A DNA stretch of 19,255 nt. Source: Bacteroides sp. CAG:144. Lineage in GTDB: Bacteria; Bacteroidota; Bacteroidia; Bacteroidales; UBA11471. Where the stretch lies: positions 62,140 through 81,394 of the forward strand of contig HF999741.1 of NCBI GenBank assembly GCA_000434215.1, written 5' to 3'. How positions within the stretch are numbered: position 1 is the first letter of the stretch; each line of letters begins with the position of its first letter. Below are positions 9,042 to 15,632 of this stretch, in pieces. Below the pieces are notes generated by a model. That model worked only from the letters and a program-made list of their open reading frames with translations, made no database searches and was not told where the DNA came from. Made by a program: the position numbers and the translations under genes.

Positions 9042-9049
9042 TATCTTTG
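9042..9049 (+). promoter_or_regulatory. -7 promoter element of the padR operon
   Basis: TATCTTTG matches TAnnTTTG exactly and ends 27 bp before the chosen padR start at 9077. The expected -33 position falls within the palindrome at 9004-9032 and has no clear TTTG. Confidence 0.65.
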
Positions 9050-9076
9050 GATAAACAAAAGGCAAAAGAAAAGCGT

Positions 9077-9403
9077 ATGAATACCGAAAATCTCAAATCA
9101 CAAATGCGCAAAGGTGTGCTCGAATACTGCACATTACTGTTACTCAGCAGGAAACGAGCCTATACATCGGACATTATCTCCGAATTGAAAAAAGCGCACC
9201 TCATCGTTGTCGAGGGAACTTTATATCCCTTGCTCACCCGCTTGAAAAACGATGGTCTGCTTGCCTATGAATGGGAAGAATCCACACAAGGCCCTCCCCG
9301 CAAATACTATGTCATCACTCCCGTAGGAGAAGCCTTTCTCTCAGAGTTGGAAGATACATGGAACGGCCTGAATAAAACCGTCAACCACCTCAAAGAGTTA
9401 TAA
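9077..9403 (+). CDS. PadR-family transcriptional regulator
   Basis: A 108-aa winged-helix repressor. The opening MNTENLKSQMRKGVLEYCTLLLLS is the usual start of Bacteroidetes PadR proteins, followed by the recognition helix and wing, with VVEGTLYPLLTRLKNDGLL and the wing motif GPPRKYYVITPVGEAFL. I chose ATG 9077 over an upstream in-frame TTG at 9047, because that TTG lies inside the -7 promoter element and the ten residues it would add (KQKAKEKR-rich) are not part of the family. PadR proteins sense small ligands or stress and mostly repress neighbours. The PspC gene starts 33 bp downstream, so it is the likely target together with padR itself. Confidence 0.92.
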   Translation: MNTENLKSQMRKGVLEYCTLLLLSRKRAYTSDIISELKKAHLIVVEGTLYPLLTRLKNDGLLAYEWEESTQGPPRKYYVITPVGEAFLSELEDTWNGLNKTVNHLKEL

Positions 9404-9436
9404 TAACAGTAGTAACAAATAAAATACATATATACA

Positions 9437-10468
9437 ATGAAAAAGACATCTATTTTCAATCTGGGCGGAAACGCCTGTTACATTGATGAAGACGCGGCCG
9501 AGGTTCTGAAAAACTATCTCGACAGCCTCCGTAAACATTTCGGGGAAAGTGCCTCGACCAACGAAGTAATGAACGATATAGAAATGCGTTTATGGGAAAT
9601 ATTCAATGAACACAAACGGTACGGTATGCAGGTGGTTTCCATGCAGGAGGTAGATGAAGCCATTGCCGTATTGGGAAAAGTCGAAGACTTCGGCTCTATC
9701 GACGACAAAGAATCGGACACGAAAGAGGCAGCGACAAACAACTCCCGGGATAACGTAAACAATAATGGCGCATCTGCCCCTCTTTACCCCGAAGAAGATT
9801 TCATCAAAAAGAAACTTTTCCGGAATCCTGACGACAAAATCATCGGTGGCGTAGCTTCTGGGCTGGGAACTTATCTCGACATCAGCCCGATGTGGATGCG
9901 TATCATATTTCTTATCTTTTTCCTTTTCACCGGCTATGGCATCATTGTATACCTTGTCATGTGGCTGATAATACCTATGGCCCGAACAGCAGCCCAACGA
10001 TTGGAAATGCGGGGTATACGCCCGACAGCCGAGAACATAAGACAATTTGTCTCCACCAATATCGAAAACGGCAACATCGTAGTCCGCAACACGGGAAACG
10101 GGTGTCTGCAAGCTGCCGCGATCGGTTGCGGAGGCATACTCGTGTTGCCGATTATCGCTTTGGCCTTGTTTATTCTGGTCATTGTCGGCGGAAGTCTCAT
10201 AGCCATACCGTCTTCCATTGTAACCGACAGCGTCAGGTTCCACTTCGGAGATACTACTCTACCCATCGCTCTCTTTAATGATTGGTTCTCGATACTGTTG
10301 CTCAACGCCTTATGGATCGTTCCGCTGGTACTTATCATCGTCCTGCTCATCAATCGCTGGTGGCCACAAAGCCGTTCGATAATACGCAACATCGAAATTT
10401 CGGCTCTCATCGTATGGTTGCTTGCTCTTACCACACTGGCTGTAAAAGTCATACTTCAAATTCATTAA
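9437..10468 (+). CDS. PspC-domain membrane protein
   Basis: A 343-aa inner-membrane protein. Residues about 1-90 are soluble and acidic, resembling the N-terminal part often found ahead of PspC in Bacteroidetes (FNLGGNACYIDEDAAEVLKNYLDSL). A low-complexity Asn/Asp linker covers about 90-115. The PspC domain lies at about 125-181, with KKLFRNPDDKIIGGVASGLGTYLDIS and the hydrophobic IIFLIFFLFTGYGIIVYLVMWLIIP. Three further hydrophobic segments follow at about 228-257, 284-306 and 320-340. PspC proteins belong to phage-shock/envelope-stress responses. The padR-pspC pair is a common Bacteroidetes arrangement, presumably a repressor-controlled envelope stress module. The next gene begins 27 bp downstream, probably in the same transcript. 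Confidence 0.9.
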   Translation: MKKTSIFNLGGNACYIDEDAAEVLKNYLDSLRKHFGESASTNEVMNDIEMRLWEIFNEHKRYGMQVVSMQEVDEAIAVLGKVEDFGSIDDKESDTKEAATNNSRDNVNNNGASAPLYPEEDFIKKKLFRNPDDKIIGGVASGLGTYLDISPMWMRIIFLIFFLFTGYGIIVYLVMWLIIPMARTAAQRLEMRGIRPTAENIRQFVSTNIENGNIVVRNTGNGCLQAAAIGCGGILVLPIIALALFILVIVGGSLIAIPSSIVTDSVRFHFGDTTLPIALFNDWFSILLLNALWIVPLVLIIVLLINRWWPQSRSIIRNIEISALIVWLLALTTLAVKVILQIH

Positions 10469-10495
10469 AAACGCCACACACTAAAAACGTCCAAG

Positions 10496-11575
10496 ATGAA
10501 ACCTATTTTCATTATATGCCTTACGATATTTCTCTCGATAGGATTTTTACAAGCCAAAGAAATCGTGCCGCAAGTAAAAGAAGAAATAGAACTCATGTCG
10601 GCACTCGCCCGATTGGCCGGATACGAAGAGTTCCGACCCGACACAGGCGGCAGCTATACGAACGATATCGACTCTTATCTGAAAAAATATCGCTTGCACA
10701 AAGCCGTTGAAATGATGAAAAACTTCCGCAATACGCACAAAATCGAGGCCGATGATGTCATGACTTTGGCACTACAATTCGAATGTCTTGGCGATCATAT
10801 CGTCAAACTCGATACCGAAAATAATCATTCGATACCTTTAAATGATAAAGAAACCTCCGCATTTCTCGATGCCTTGAACGATTTTTACCGACAAAGCGAC
10901 TTTCGGAAATTTTTCGACCAGCACTCCGACGTGTATGCCAACGGTATTCTTTCTTTTTACAATTCTGTCGTAAGCCATATCGACCCCTCCTGGTATTCCC
11001 GTTTCTACGGGACACAGCCGAATAAAGACCTGCATATCGTCATCGGGTTTGCCTCAGGAGGCAATTATTACAGAGCAACCCGCACCCGACAAGGCGGACC
11101 CGAAGAAATTTTCTCGATCATGTATTACGCCGTCGATAACAACGGACGACCGCTCTACGACAAAAGTGCCGTCGGAACCATCACCGAAGAGCTATGCCTC
11201 TCGTTTATCGACATAGAAAATAACGATGTAAAAACAACGCTGGAAAAAGCATGTGAAAACGTGCATCGATATACGAGAGAAAAACCTATTGCCGCCGTAA
11301 CAGACAAAAGTATCATGGAAGAATCATTGGCTTACGCCTCTGCAATTTACTACCTTATCGACAACGGATCGAGCAAGAAGAGCATACGGAAAGCCGTCGA
11401 TGAAGGAATAGAACGCGGTTTTTCCTGGACTCCTGAGTTGATAAAAAGAATATATTACTATACCGAAAACAGAAAAGAATTTCCTACTTTTGCTTCGTTC
11501 TACCCTGAGATAATAGAGTTTTTCAAAGATTATACAGCCAATTTAGGGAAAACGATATTGAAAGTTTTAAGATAA
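10496..11575 (+). CDS. Exported protein of the three-copy zincin-like family, active-site histidines lost
   Basis: A 359-aa protein with a signal peptide (residues 1-20, cleavage near LQA-KE). It aligns end to end with the two genes that follow: shared segments include EELMS-like xELMSxLARLAGYEE, DIDSxLxKYR, IVKLDT, FLxALNDFYR, WYxRFYGT, IxIGF, and the C-terminal FPTFASFYPEIIEFF. Where the paralogues have HEFxHSF this copy reads EELCLSF at residues 231-237, so both zinc-binding histidines are gone, while the downstream EES (275-277) remains. If the family is a metallopeptidase, this member should be inactive. The nearest family I can name is DUF4932, from memory and not certain. It lies 27 bp behind the PspC gene, so may be PadR-controlled. 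Confidence 0.8.
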   Translation: MKPIFIICLTIFLSIGFLQAKEIVPQVKEEIELMSALARLAGYEEFRPDTGGSYTNDIDSYLKKYRLHKAVEMMKNFRNTHKIEADDVMTLALQFECLGDHIVKLDTENNHSIPLNDKETSAFLDALNDFYRQSDFRKFFDQHSDVYANGILSFYNSVVSHIDPSWYSRFYGTQPNKDLHIVIGFASGGNYYRATRTRQGGPEEIFSIMYYAVDNNGRPLYDKSAVGTITEELCLSFIDIENNDVKTTLEKACENVHRYTREKPIAAVTDKSIMEESLAYASAIYYLIDNGSSKKSIRKAVDEGIERGFSWTPELIKRIYYYTENRKEFPTFASFYPEIIEFFKDYTANLGKTILKVLR

Positions 11576-11636
11576 ACATGTCTTGACAAACACCTTTTCT
11601 ATCGATTTGCATCACTATTATTATCTACTATAAACC

Positions 11637-12719
11637 ATGAAAAAAATCGCTATTCTGTTAGTTTTGATCATCTTCTATGCCTCCAATACATGGGCTCAAA
11701 AAATCGATCCTCAGGTCAAAAAGGAGGTAGAACTCATGTCGATTCTCGCCCGGCTGGCTGGATATGGCGAATACAACGATGATCGAGGAGGTCGTTACAC
11801 AGCCGACATTGACTCCATTTTGAGAAAATACCGTTCGCACGAAGCCGTGAAAATGATGAAACAGTTCAAGAAAAAGTACGGGTTGGGATACGACCGTGTC
11901 ATGTCGATCGCCTTGCAGATAGAGTGTCGGGGTGACAACATCGTCAAGCTCGATACCGGGAAAAAGAGTATCAGCCCGATAGGACAAAAAGAAACGCACG
12001 AGTTTCTGTCGGCACTCAACGACTTTTACCGCACCAGTCGCTTCAATGACTTTTTCAATACCCATACCGATATATATGAACTCGGATTGCAAGTATTCAA
12101 CGACTCGGTCATGGCTCACTTCGATCAGGAATGGTACACCCGTTTCTACGGGACACCTCCCGCCGAGCAATTCCGTATCATTATCGGCTTTACCAACGGT
12201 CCATGCAATTACGGTCCCAGCCGCAAACTGACAGGGCAGCCCAAAGAAGTCTTTGCCATCATGAACTATGCTGTCGATGATAATGAACGACCTATCTTTT
12301 ATAAAAAAGTCGTTGAGACCGTCGTTCATGAGTTTTGCCACTCATTTACCAAAATCAAGGGTGATACAGAAAAAGCTCTGGAAAAATCGGGTAAAGCACT
12401 ACAAGAATACACTTATTTTTCTATGCGGCGACAAGCATACAGTACGTGGAGGAATATACTGGAAGAATCGCTGGTACGTGCCGCCACGATTTGTTACCTT
12501 ATAGACCATGATTATGATGAAAAAGATATACGCAATGCGATCATAGAACAAGTAGACCGTAACTTCTTTTGGATGCCGGAGTTGGTGCAGACACTGCGTT
12601 ATTATGAGTCGCACCGCAAGAAATATCCTACTTTCACGTCGTTCTATCCTGAAATCATACGCTTTTTCGATCGTTATGTGACCAATATGGAGAAAGAGAT
12701 GAAAAAAGCCATGAAGTAG
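11637..12719 (+). CDS. Exported putative zinc metallopeptidase, three-copy family
   Basis: A 360-aa protein with a clear signal peptide (residues 1-20, cleavage at TWA-QK) and no lipobox, so it should be periplasmic or secreted. Residues 231-235 are HEFCH, an HExxH zinc motif inside a helix-like stretch (VVETVVHEFCHSFTKI). About 40 residues on, NILEESLVRA (EES at 276-278) can provide the glutamate third ligand of a gluzincin. This arrangement supports a metallopeptidase, although substrate and activity are unknown. It begins 61 bp after the inactive paralogue, with no clear promoter in the gap, and is followed by an 18-bp hairpin. It converges with a close paralogue at 13140-14213, with which it shares long identical DNA blocks. 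Confidence 0.82.
   Translation: MKKIAILLVLIIFYASNTWAQKIDPQVKKEVELMSILARLAGYGEYNDDRGGRYTADIDSILRKYRSHEAVKMMKQFKKKYGLGYDRVMSIALQIECRGDNIVKLDTGKKSISPIGQKETHEFLSALNDFYRTSRFNDFFNTHTDIYELGLQVFNDSVMAHFDQEWYTRFYGTPPAEQFRIIIGFTNGPCNYGPSRKLTGQPKEVFAIMNYAVDDNERPIFYKKVVETVVHEFCHSFTKIKGDTEKALEKSGKALQEYTYFSMRRQAYSTWRNILEESLVRAATICYLIDHDYDEKDIRNAIIEQVDRNFFWMPELVQTLRYYESHRKKYPTFTSFYPEIIRFFDRYVTNMEKEMKKAMK
11889..11972 (+). repeat. 84-bp perfect inverted block shared by the two convergent paralogues
   Basis: These 84 bases, encoding about YDRVMSIALQIEC through GKKS, are identical to the reverse complement of 13878-13961. Sequence on both sides diverges (for example residues 44-84 differ widely), so the identity is local and not explained by overall similarity. 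Confidence 0.85.
12563..12680 (+). repeat. 118-bp perfect inverted block shared by the two convergent paralogues
   Basis: These 118 bases near the 3' end, encoding the segment from FFWMPELVQTLRYY to FFDRYV, are identical to the reverse complement of 13179-13296. Third-codon positions are unchanged throughout, while the following codons already differ, pointing to recent duplication or gene conversion. Confidence 0.85.
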
Positions 12720-12809
12720 TTTCCCGTACAAAAGAGTATATCAAATAGTATTGAACTTGAGATGTCTGCAACCTCTTTTACGAGTACGATTCATAAATAG
12801 TTTTGAAAT

Positions 12810-12862
12810 ACAAGAAAGAGGAAAGTATATCCAATCAAAATTGGTACTTTCCTCTTTCTTGT
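12810..12862. terminator. 18-bp hairpin, probable bidirectional terminator
   Basis: A perfect 18-bp stem (12810-12827 with 12845-12862) carries an extra 5-bp stem in its loop (12831-12835 with 12840-12844). It lies 90 bp after the plus-strand metallopeptidase gene. The right arm is T-rich (TTTCCTCTTTCTTG) but there is no pure T run behind it, so termination is likely but not certain; an RNA-stabilising role is the alternative. Confidence 0.7.
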
Positions 12863-12891
12863 TCTCAATAATTCGATAGTATCGGTTATTT

Positions 12892-12941
12892 ATGCTTTTT
12901 TCATTTCACTCATTTGTGAATTTTCATACAGGAAAAAGCAT
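12892..12941. other. Branched hairpin in the spacer
   Basis: An 11-bp stem including one T-G wobble (12892-12902 with 12931-12941) encloses a second 5-bp stem TTCAC/GTGAA (12905-12909 with 12916-12920). On the minus strand the outer stem ends in a T-rich arm, so it could stop transcripts from the minus-strand paralogue. Its function is not evident. Confidence 0.45.
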
Positions 12942-13139
12942 TCATAAGATCCCACCGGCATCATCGATACAGCCAAAATATGTACTACATACGTCTTAGC
13001 AAGGCAATGAATCGAAATCTTTCGAATAAAAGTCTTTCGAGGAATACCACAAAACGAGAATAGGCAAGCACGTCAGGAGTAGATCTGAATATTGAAAACT
13101 TCGGGTTCCGACGCCGACCGGTATTCAAAAATAAAAAAT

Positions 13140-14213
13140 CTACTTCAAGGCTTTCTGAATTTCCTTTTCCACATCGGCCACATAACGATCGAAAAAGCGT
13201 ATGATTTCAGGATAGAACGACGTGAAAGTAGGATATTTCTTGCGGTGCGACTCATAATAACGCAGTGTCTGCACCAACTCCGGCATCCAAAAGAAGCCAT
13301 GATTCATTTCATTCCGGATACCCTTATCTACCTTTCCGTCCCCATGTTCTATAAAATAGCACTTCTCGGCAGCACGTACCAGCGACTCTTCCAGTATAGT
13401 TTGCCAAGAGTCATACGCTTGCTGTTTCATGCAGAAGGCAGAATACGACTTTATGGTTTTTCCCGATTTCGCCAAAGCATTTTTCGTGTCTCCTTCGATT
13501 TTAATAAACGAGTGGTTGAATTCATGTACAACCGTTCCAAGATCGGCCATTAATACCGGCTGGCCTTTTCTATTGGCCGCATAACCGATAATAGAAAAGA
13601 CCTCCTTGGACTGACCGACTAATTGACGACTCGGTCCGTAACACGACGGGCCATTAACAAAACCGATAACGATACGAAACTGTTCGGCGGGAGGTGTTCC
13701 GTAGAAACGGGTGTACCACTCTTGGTCGAAATGTTTCATTATCGAATCGTTGAACAGCCGGAGAGCCGGTCCGTACACATAGCTGTGAGCATCGAAAAAA
13801 TCGTTGAAATGGCTGGTACGGTAGAAATCGTTAAGTGCCGACAGAAATGCCGGTGTCTCTTGTTCGCTTATCGGGCCGATACTCTTTTTCCCGGTATCGA
13901 GCTTGACGATGTTGTCACCCCGACACTCTATCTGCAAGGCGATCGACATGACACGGTCGTACCCTAACCCGTATTTTTCACTGAACAGCTTCATCATTTC
14001 CACGGCTTCATGCGAACGGAATTTTCCCAAAACGGAATCGATGTCGGCCGTATATCCTCTCGCATAATCGAACCCATACTCTTCATATCCGGCCAGCCGG
14101 GCAAGGACCGACATGAGTTCGACCTCCTCTTTGACCTGCGCTTCGATTTTTTGAGCCCATGTATTCGAGGCATAGAAGATGATCAAAATTAACAGAATAG
14201 CGATTTTTTTCAT
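13140..14213 (-). CDS. Exported putative zinc metallopeptidase, three-copy family
   Basis: A 357-aa protein on the minus strand, convergent with its close relative at 11637-12719. The signal peptide is almost identical (residues 1-20, TWA-QK). The zinc motif is HEFNH at 230-234, followed by ILEESLVRA with EES at 274-276, so the putative catalytic set is complete. The least conserved parts against the second copy are residues about 44-84, 110-160 and 210-330, while two DNA blocks (13179-13296 and 13878-13961) are identical in inverse orientation. A hairpin at 14243-14276 lies 30 bp upstream of the start. No clear promoter was recognised. Substrate and role unknown; peptidase activity is inferred from motif only. 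Confidence 0.82.
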   Translation of the reverse strand: MKKIAILLILIIFYASNTWAQKIEAQVKEEVELMSVLARLAGYEEYGFDYARGYTADIDSVLGKFRSHEAVEMMKLFSEKYGLGYDRVMSIALQIECRGDNIVKLDTGKKSIGPISEQETPAFLSALNDFYRTSHFNDFFDAHSYVYGPALRLFNDSIMKHFDQEWYTRFYGTPPAEQFRIVIGFVNGPSCYGPSRQLVGQSKEVFSIIGYAANRKGQPVLMADLGTVVHEFNHSFIKIEGDTKNALAKSGKTIKSYSAFCMKQQAYDSWQTILEESLVRAAEKCYFIEHGDGKVDKGIRNEMNHGFFWMPELVQTLRYYESHRKKYPTFTSFYPEIIRFFDRYVADVEKEIQKALK

Positions 14214-14242
14214 GATTTATATTGTATTTAAACTATATACAA

Positions 14243-14276
14243 CCGATTTCCATCGGTCTTTATCGATGGAAATCGG
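14243..14276. terminator. 13-bp hairpin between the DUF6249-like gene and the third paralogue
   Basis: A perfect 13-bp stem (14243-14255 with 14264-14276) with an 8-base loop. Reading on the minus strand it follows the DUF6249-like gene by about 90 bp and precedes the metallopeptidase gene by 30 bp. The following minus-strand sequence is TTGTATATAG, not a real T tract, so it may be a weak terminator or a 5'-leader structure. The rest of 14280-14368 shows nothing. Confidence 0.5.
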
Positions 14277-14368
14277 CAAACATTTATCCCCTTATTTCCC
14301 TAAAAACTTGTGTTGAAGACGAAGATTCAAACTTATCTGAATACCGTCCCAAACGCATACGGGTATAT

Positions 14369-14842
14369 CTACTCTTCCGACGTACTTTCGGAGATATTCC
14401 GGTCGGCCTTCTGACGTACTACCCACTGTTCTATCAAAAAAGACACAACCAACGCAAGCCCCCCGAAAAAAAGTACGGAAGAACCGTAAATAATAGGCAA
14501 AGACCCTTCTACCATATTGATATATGTACGATGTTTCGCCCTCGCCAAAACCACATCGTTGGTGTAAACATTTACGTCGGCAATAAAATATCCCACTAAG
14601 AGACCAACCCCTATACCCAAGAGTAAAAGTCCGATACGAAGGGCAACAAAATTCCATGACGTACCTACTCCGTAAGGTAACGGCAAACGACCGGAAAAAC
14701 CGGAAAGATTCTGAACCGGAATTTCGGACAACTTTTCAATAAAAGTATTCCGCTCTTTCCGACGAACAAACAACTCGAAAAGCTTGTATATCGTCAAGCA
14801 AATCGTAGCTGTTACAAAAATCGGTGCCAAAAAATTAAACAT
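14369..14842 (-). CDS. Three-helix membrane protein, DUF6249-like, divergent from ECF sigma gene
   Basis: A 157-aa protein with hydrophobic segments at about residues 3-24, 66-88 and 115-137, a basic loop after the first (RRKER) and a charged Ser/Glu tail. It resembles the small DUF6249 membrane proteins that often lie beside sigma-factor genes in Bacteroides; that name is from memory. It is transcribed away from the sigma gene and its start is 43 bp from a promoter-like TGTAAC-N16-CGTCTAA site identical in layout to the one in front of the sigma gene. The inference is that the sigma factor controls this gene. Biochemical role unknown. Confidence 0.75.
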   Translation of the reverse strand: MFNFLAPIFVTATICLTIYKLFELFVRRKERNTFIEKLSEIPVQNLSGFSGRLPLPYGVGTSWNFVALRIGLLLLGIGVGLLVGYFIADVNVYTNDVVLARAKHRTYINMVEGSLPIIYGSSVLFFGGLALVVSFLIEQWVVRQKADRNISESTSEE

Positions 14843-14884
14843 AGCGATAAATTTTATGAGTTGAATAATTTCGTTTCTGTTAGG

Positions 14885-14913
14885 TTAGACGCAAAAACGG
14901 TAAAAAGGTTACA
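14885..14913 (-). promoter_or_regulatory. Predicted ECF sigma promoter driving the DUF6249-like gene
   Basis: On the minus strand TGTAAC (14913-14908) and CGTCTAA (14891-14885) are separated by exactly 16 bp. This is the -35/-10 layout of ECF promoters, with the -35 AAC and -10 CGTC typical of the class. The predicted transcript start is near 14878, about 36 bases before the ATG at 14842. It is the mirror image of the site at 14945-14973. Confidence 0.8.
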
Positions 14914-14944
14914 GGTAAAGTAAAAATATTTTTCCCTTTTTTCT

Positions 14945-14973
14945 TGTAACCTTTATCATAAATTTGCGTCTAA
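14945..14973 (+). promoter_or_regulatory. Predicted ECF sigma promoter driving the sigma operon (autoregulation)
   Basis: TGTAAC at 14945-14950 and CGTCTAA at 14967-14973 are separated by 16 bp. The wider match to the minus-strand site is TGTAACCTTT-N8-TTTGCGTCTAA, identical in all 21 defined positions on both strands. The predicted start is near 14980, leaving a leader of about 68 bases. TAAATTTG (14959-14966) inside the spacer also fits a housekeeping -7 element, so basal expression is possible. Confidence 0.8.
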
Positions 14974-15047
14974 TAAAGAAAACAAGGAACCATTTATTTC
15001 TTATCGAAGATAAATAATCATAGATTTTCCGCAGCAGAACCATACTG

Positions 15048-15632
15048 ATGAAGACGGAAGAACAAGAGTATATCAAACGCATCTTGGGTGGAGAAATGGA
15101 GCTGTACGGCTACTTTCTCGATACCTATGGCCATCGTATCTTTACGCTGGTGCAACAGATGGTCTCCAATAGGGAAGATGCCGAAGATATCACGCAAGAT
15201 ATTTTCGTAAAAGCCTATGAATCATTGAAACGTTACCGGGGCGATTGCGAATTTATCACTTGGATATACCGTATTGCCTGTAACGTAACCGCTTCGATAC
15301 TCCGCAAAAACAAACAGCGGCAAGAATATCTTTCTTTCAATGGGAATATACCCGAACATATCGGGAACGACGAGTCGGAGATTCCTTTCGATATAATCGA
15401 TGAAAACGAACCCGATGAACGCATAGAAGATCTGCAACTTGCCATTTCCTGGCTCTCGGCCGAAGAACGGGCCTTGATCACGCTCTTCTATTATGAAAAC
15501 AAAAGTATCGAGGATTGTGCTTATATCCTGCAACAGTCCGAAGGAAACATCAAAGTACGGTTACATCGTGTAAGAAAAAAATTATCTTTATATCTTTATC
15601 GCATCAAATATGGAAACGAACCGATATCATGA
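15048..15632 (+). CDS. ECF-type RNA polymerase sigma factor (sigma-70 family)
   Basis: A 194-aa alternative sigma factor. Region 2 covers about residues 18-87, with the core-binding and -10-recognising stretch NREDAEDITQDIFVKAYESLKRY and FITWIYRIACNVTASILRKNK. An acidic linker lies at about 105-127. Region 4 covers about 128-182, with the helix-turn-helix SIEDCAYILQQSEGNIKVRLHRVRKKL that reads the -35 element. Regions 1 and 3 are absent, as in ECF factors. It overlaps the next gene by 23 bp, the usual setting of a sigma/anti-sigma pair. Twin ECF promoters in front of it argue for positive autoregulation. The signal it responds to is unknown; neighbours suggest an envelope cue. Confidence 0.93.
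   Translation: MKTEEQEYIKRILGGEMELYGYFLDTYGHRIFTLVQQMVSNREDAEDITQDIFVKAYESLKRYRGDCEFITWIYRIACNVTASILRKNKQRQEYLSFNGNIPEHIGNDESEIPFDIIDENEPDERIEDLQLAISWLSAEERALITLFYYENKSIEDCAYILQQSEGNIKVRLHRVRKKLSLYLYRIKYGNEPIS

Larger units (their letters stand above)
12720..13139. other. Gene-free spacer between convergent paralogues
   Basis: About 420 bp without a credible coding frame. It holds the 18-bp hairpin at 12810-12862 and a second branched hairpin at 12892-12941 (separate entries). From 12950 to 13139 I see only A/T-rich sequence with a short direct repeat TCTTTCGA (13018-13025, 13033-13040). Minus-strand transcripts leaving the third paralogue would meet a T-rich stretch directly after the stop codon at 13140. 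Confidence 0.6.

Noticed and set aside
9047..9076. Alternative TTG start for padR adding ten residues
   Set aside because: The TTG is inside the predicted -7 promoter element and the added residues are not part of PadR proteins; ATG 9077 matches the family start.
9590..10243. Minus-strand open frame of 217 codons opposite the PspC gene
   Set aside because: Antisense to a well-supported PspC-domain protein; no start context or family resemblance.
11658..12341. Minus-strand open frame of 227 codons inside the second zincin-like gene
   Set aside because: Antisense shadow. The similar fragments on the other strand of the third copy appear only because the two genes are paralogues.
13092..13553. 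Plus-strand 153-codon frame opposite the end of the third zincin-like gene
   Set aside because: Shadow frame; the signal peptide, zinc motif and paralogy all support the minus-strand reading.
15279..15305. Another TGTAAC that could be an ECF -35 element inside the sigma gene
   Set aside because: No CGTC follows at 16-17 bp (TCCGC instead), and it lies within coding sequence.
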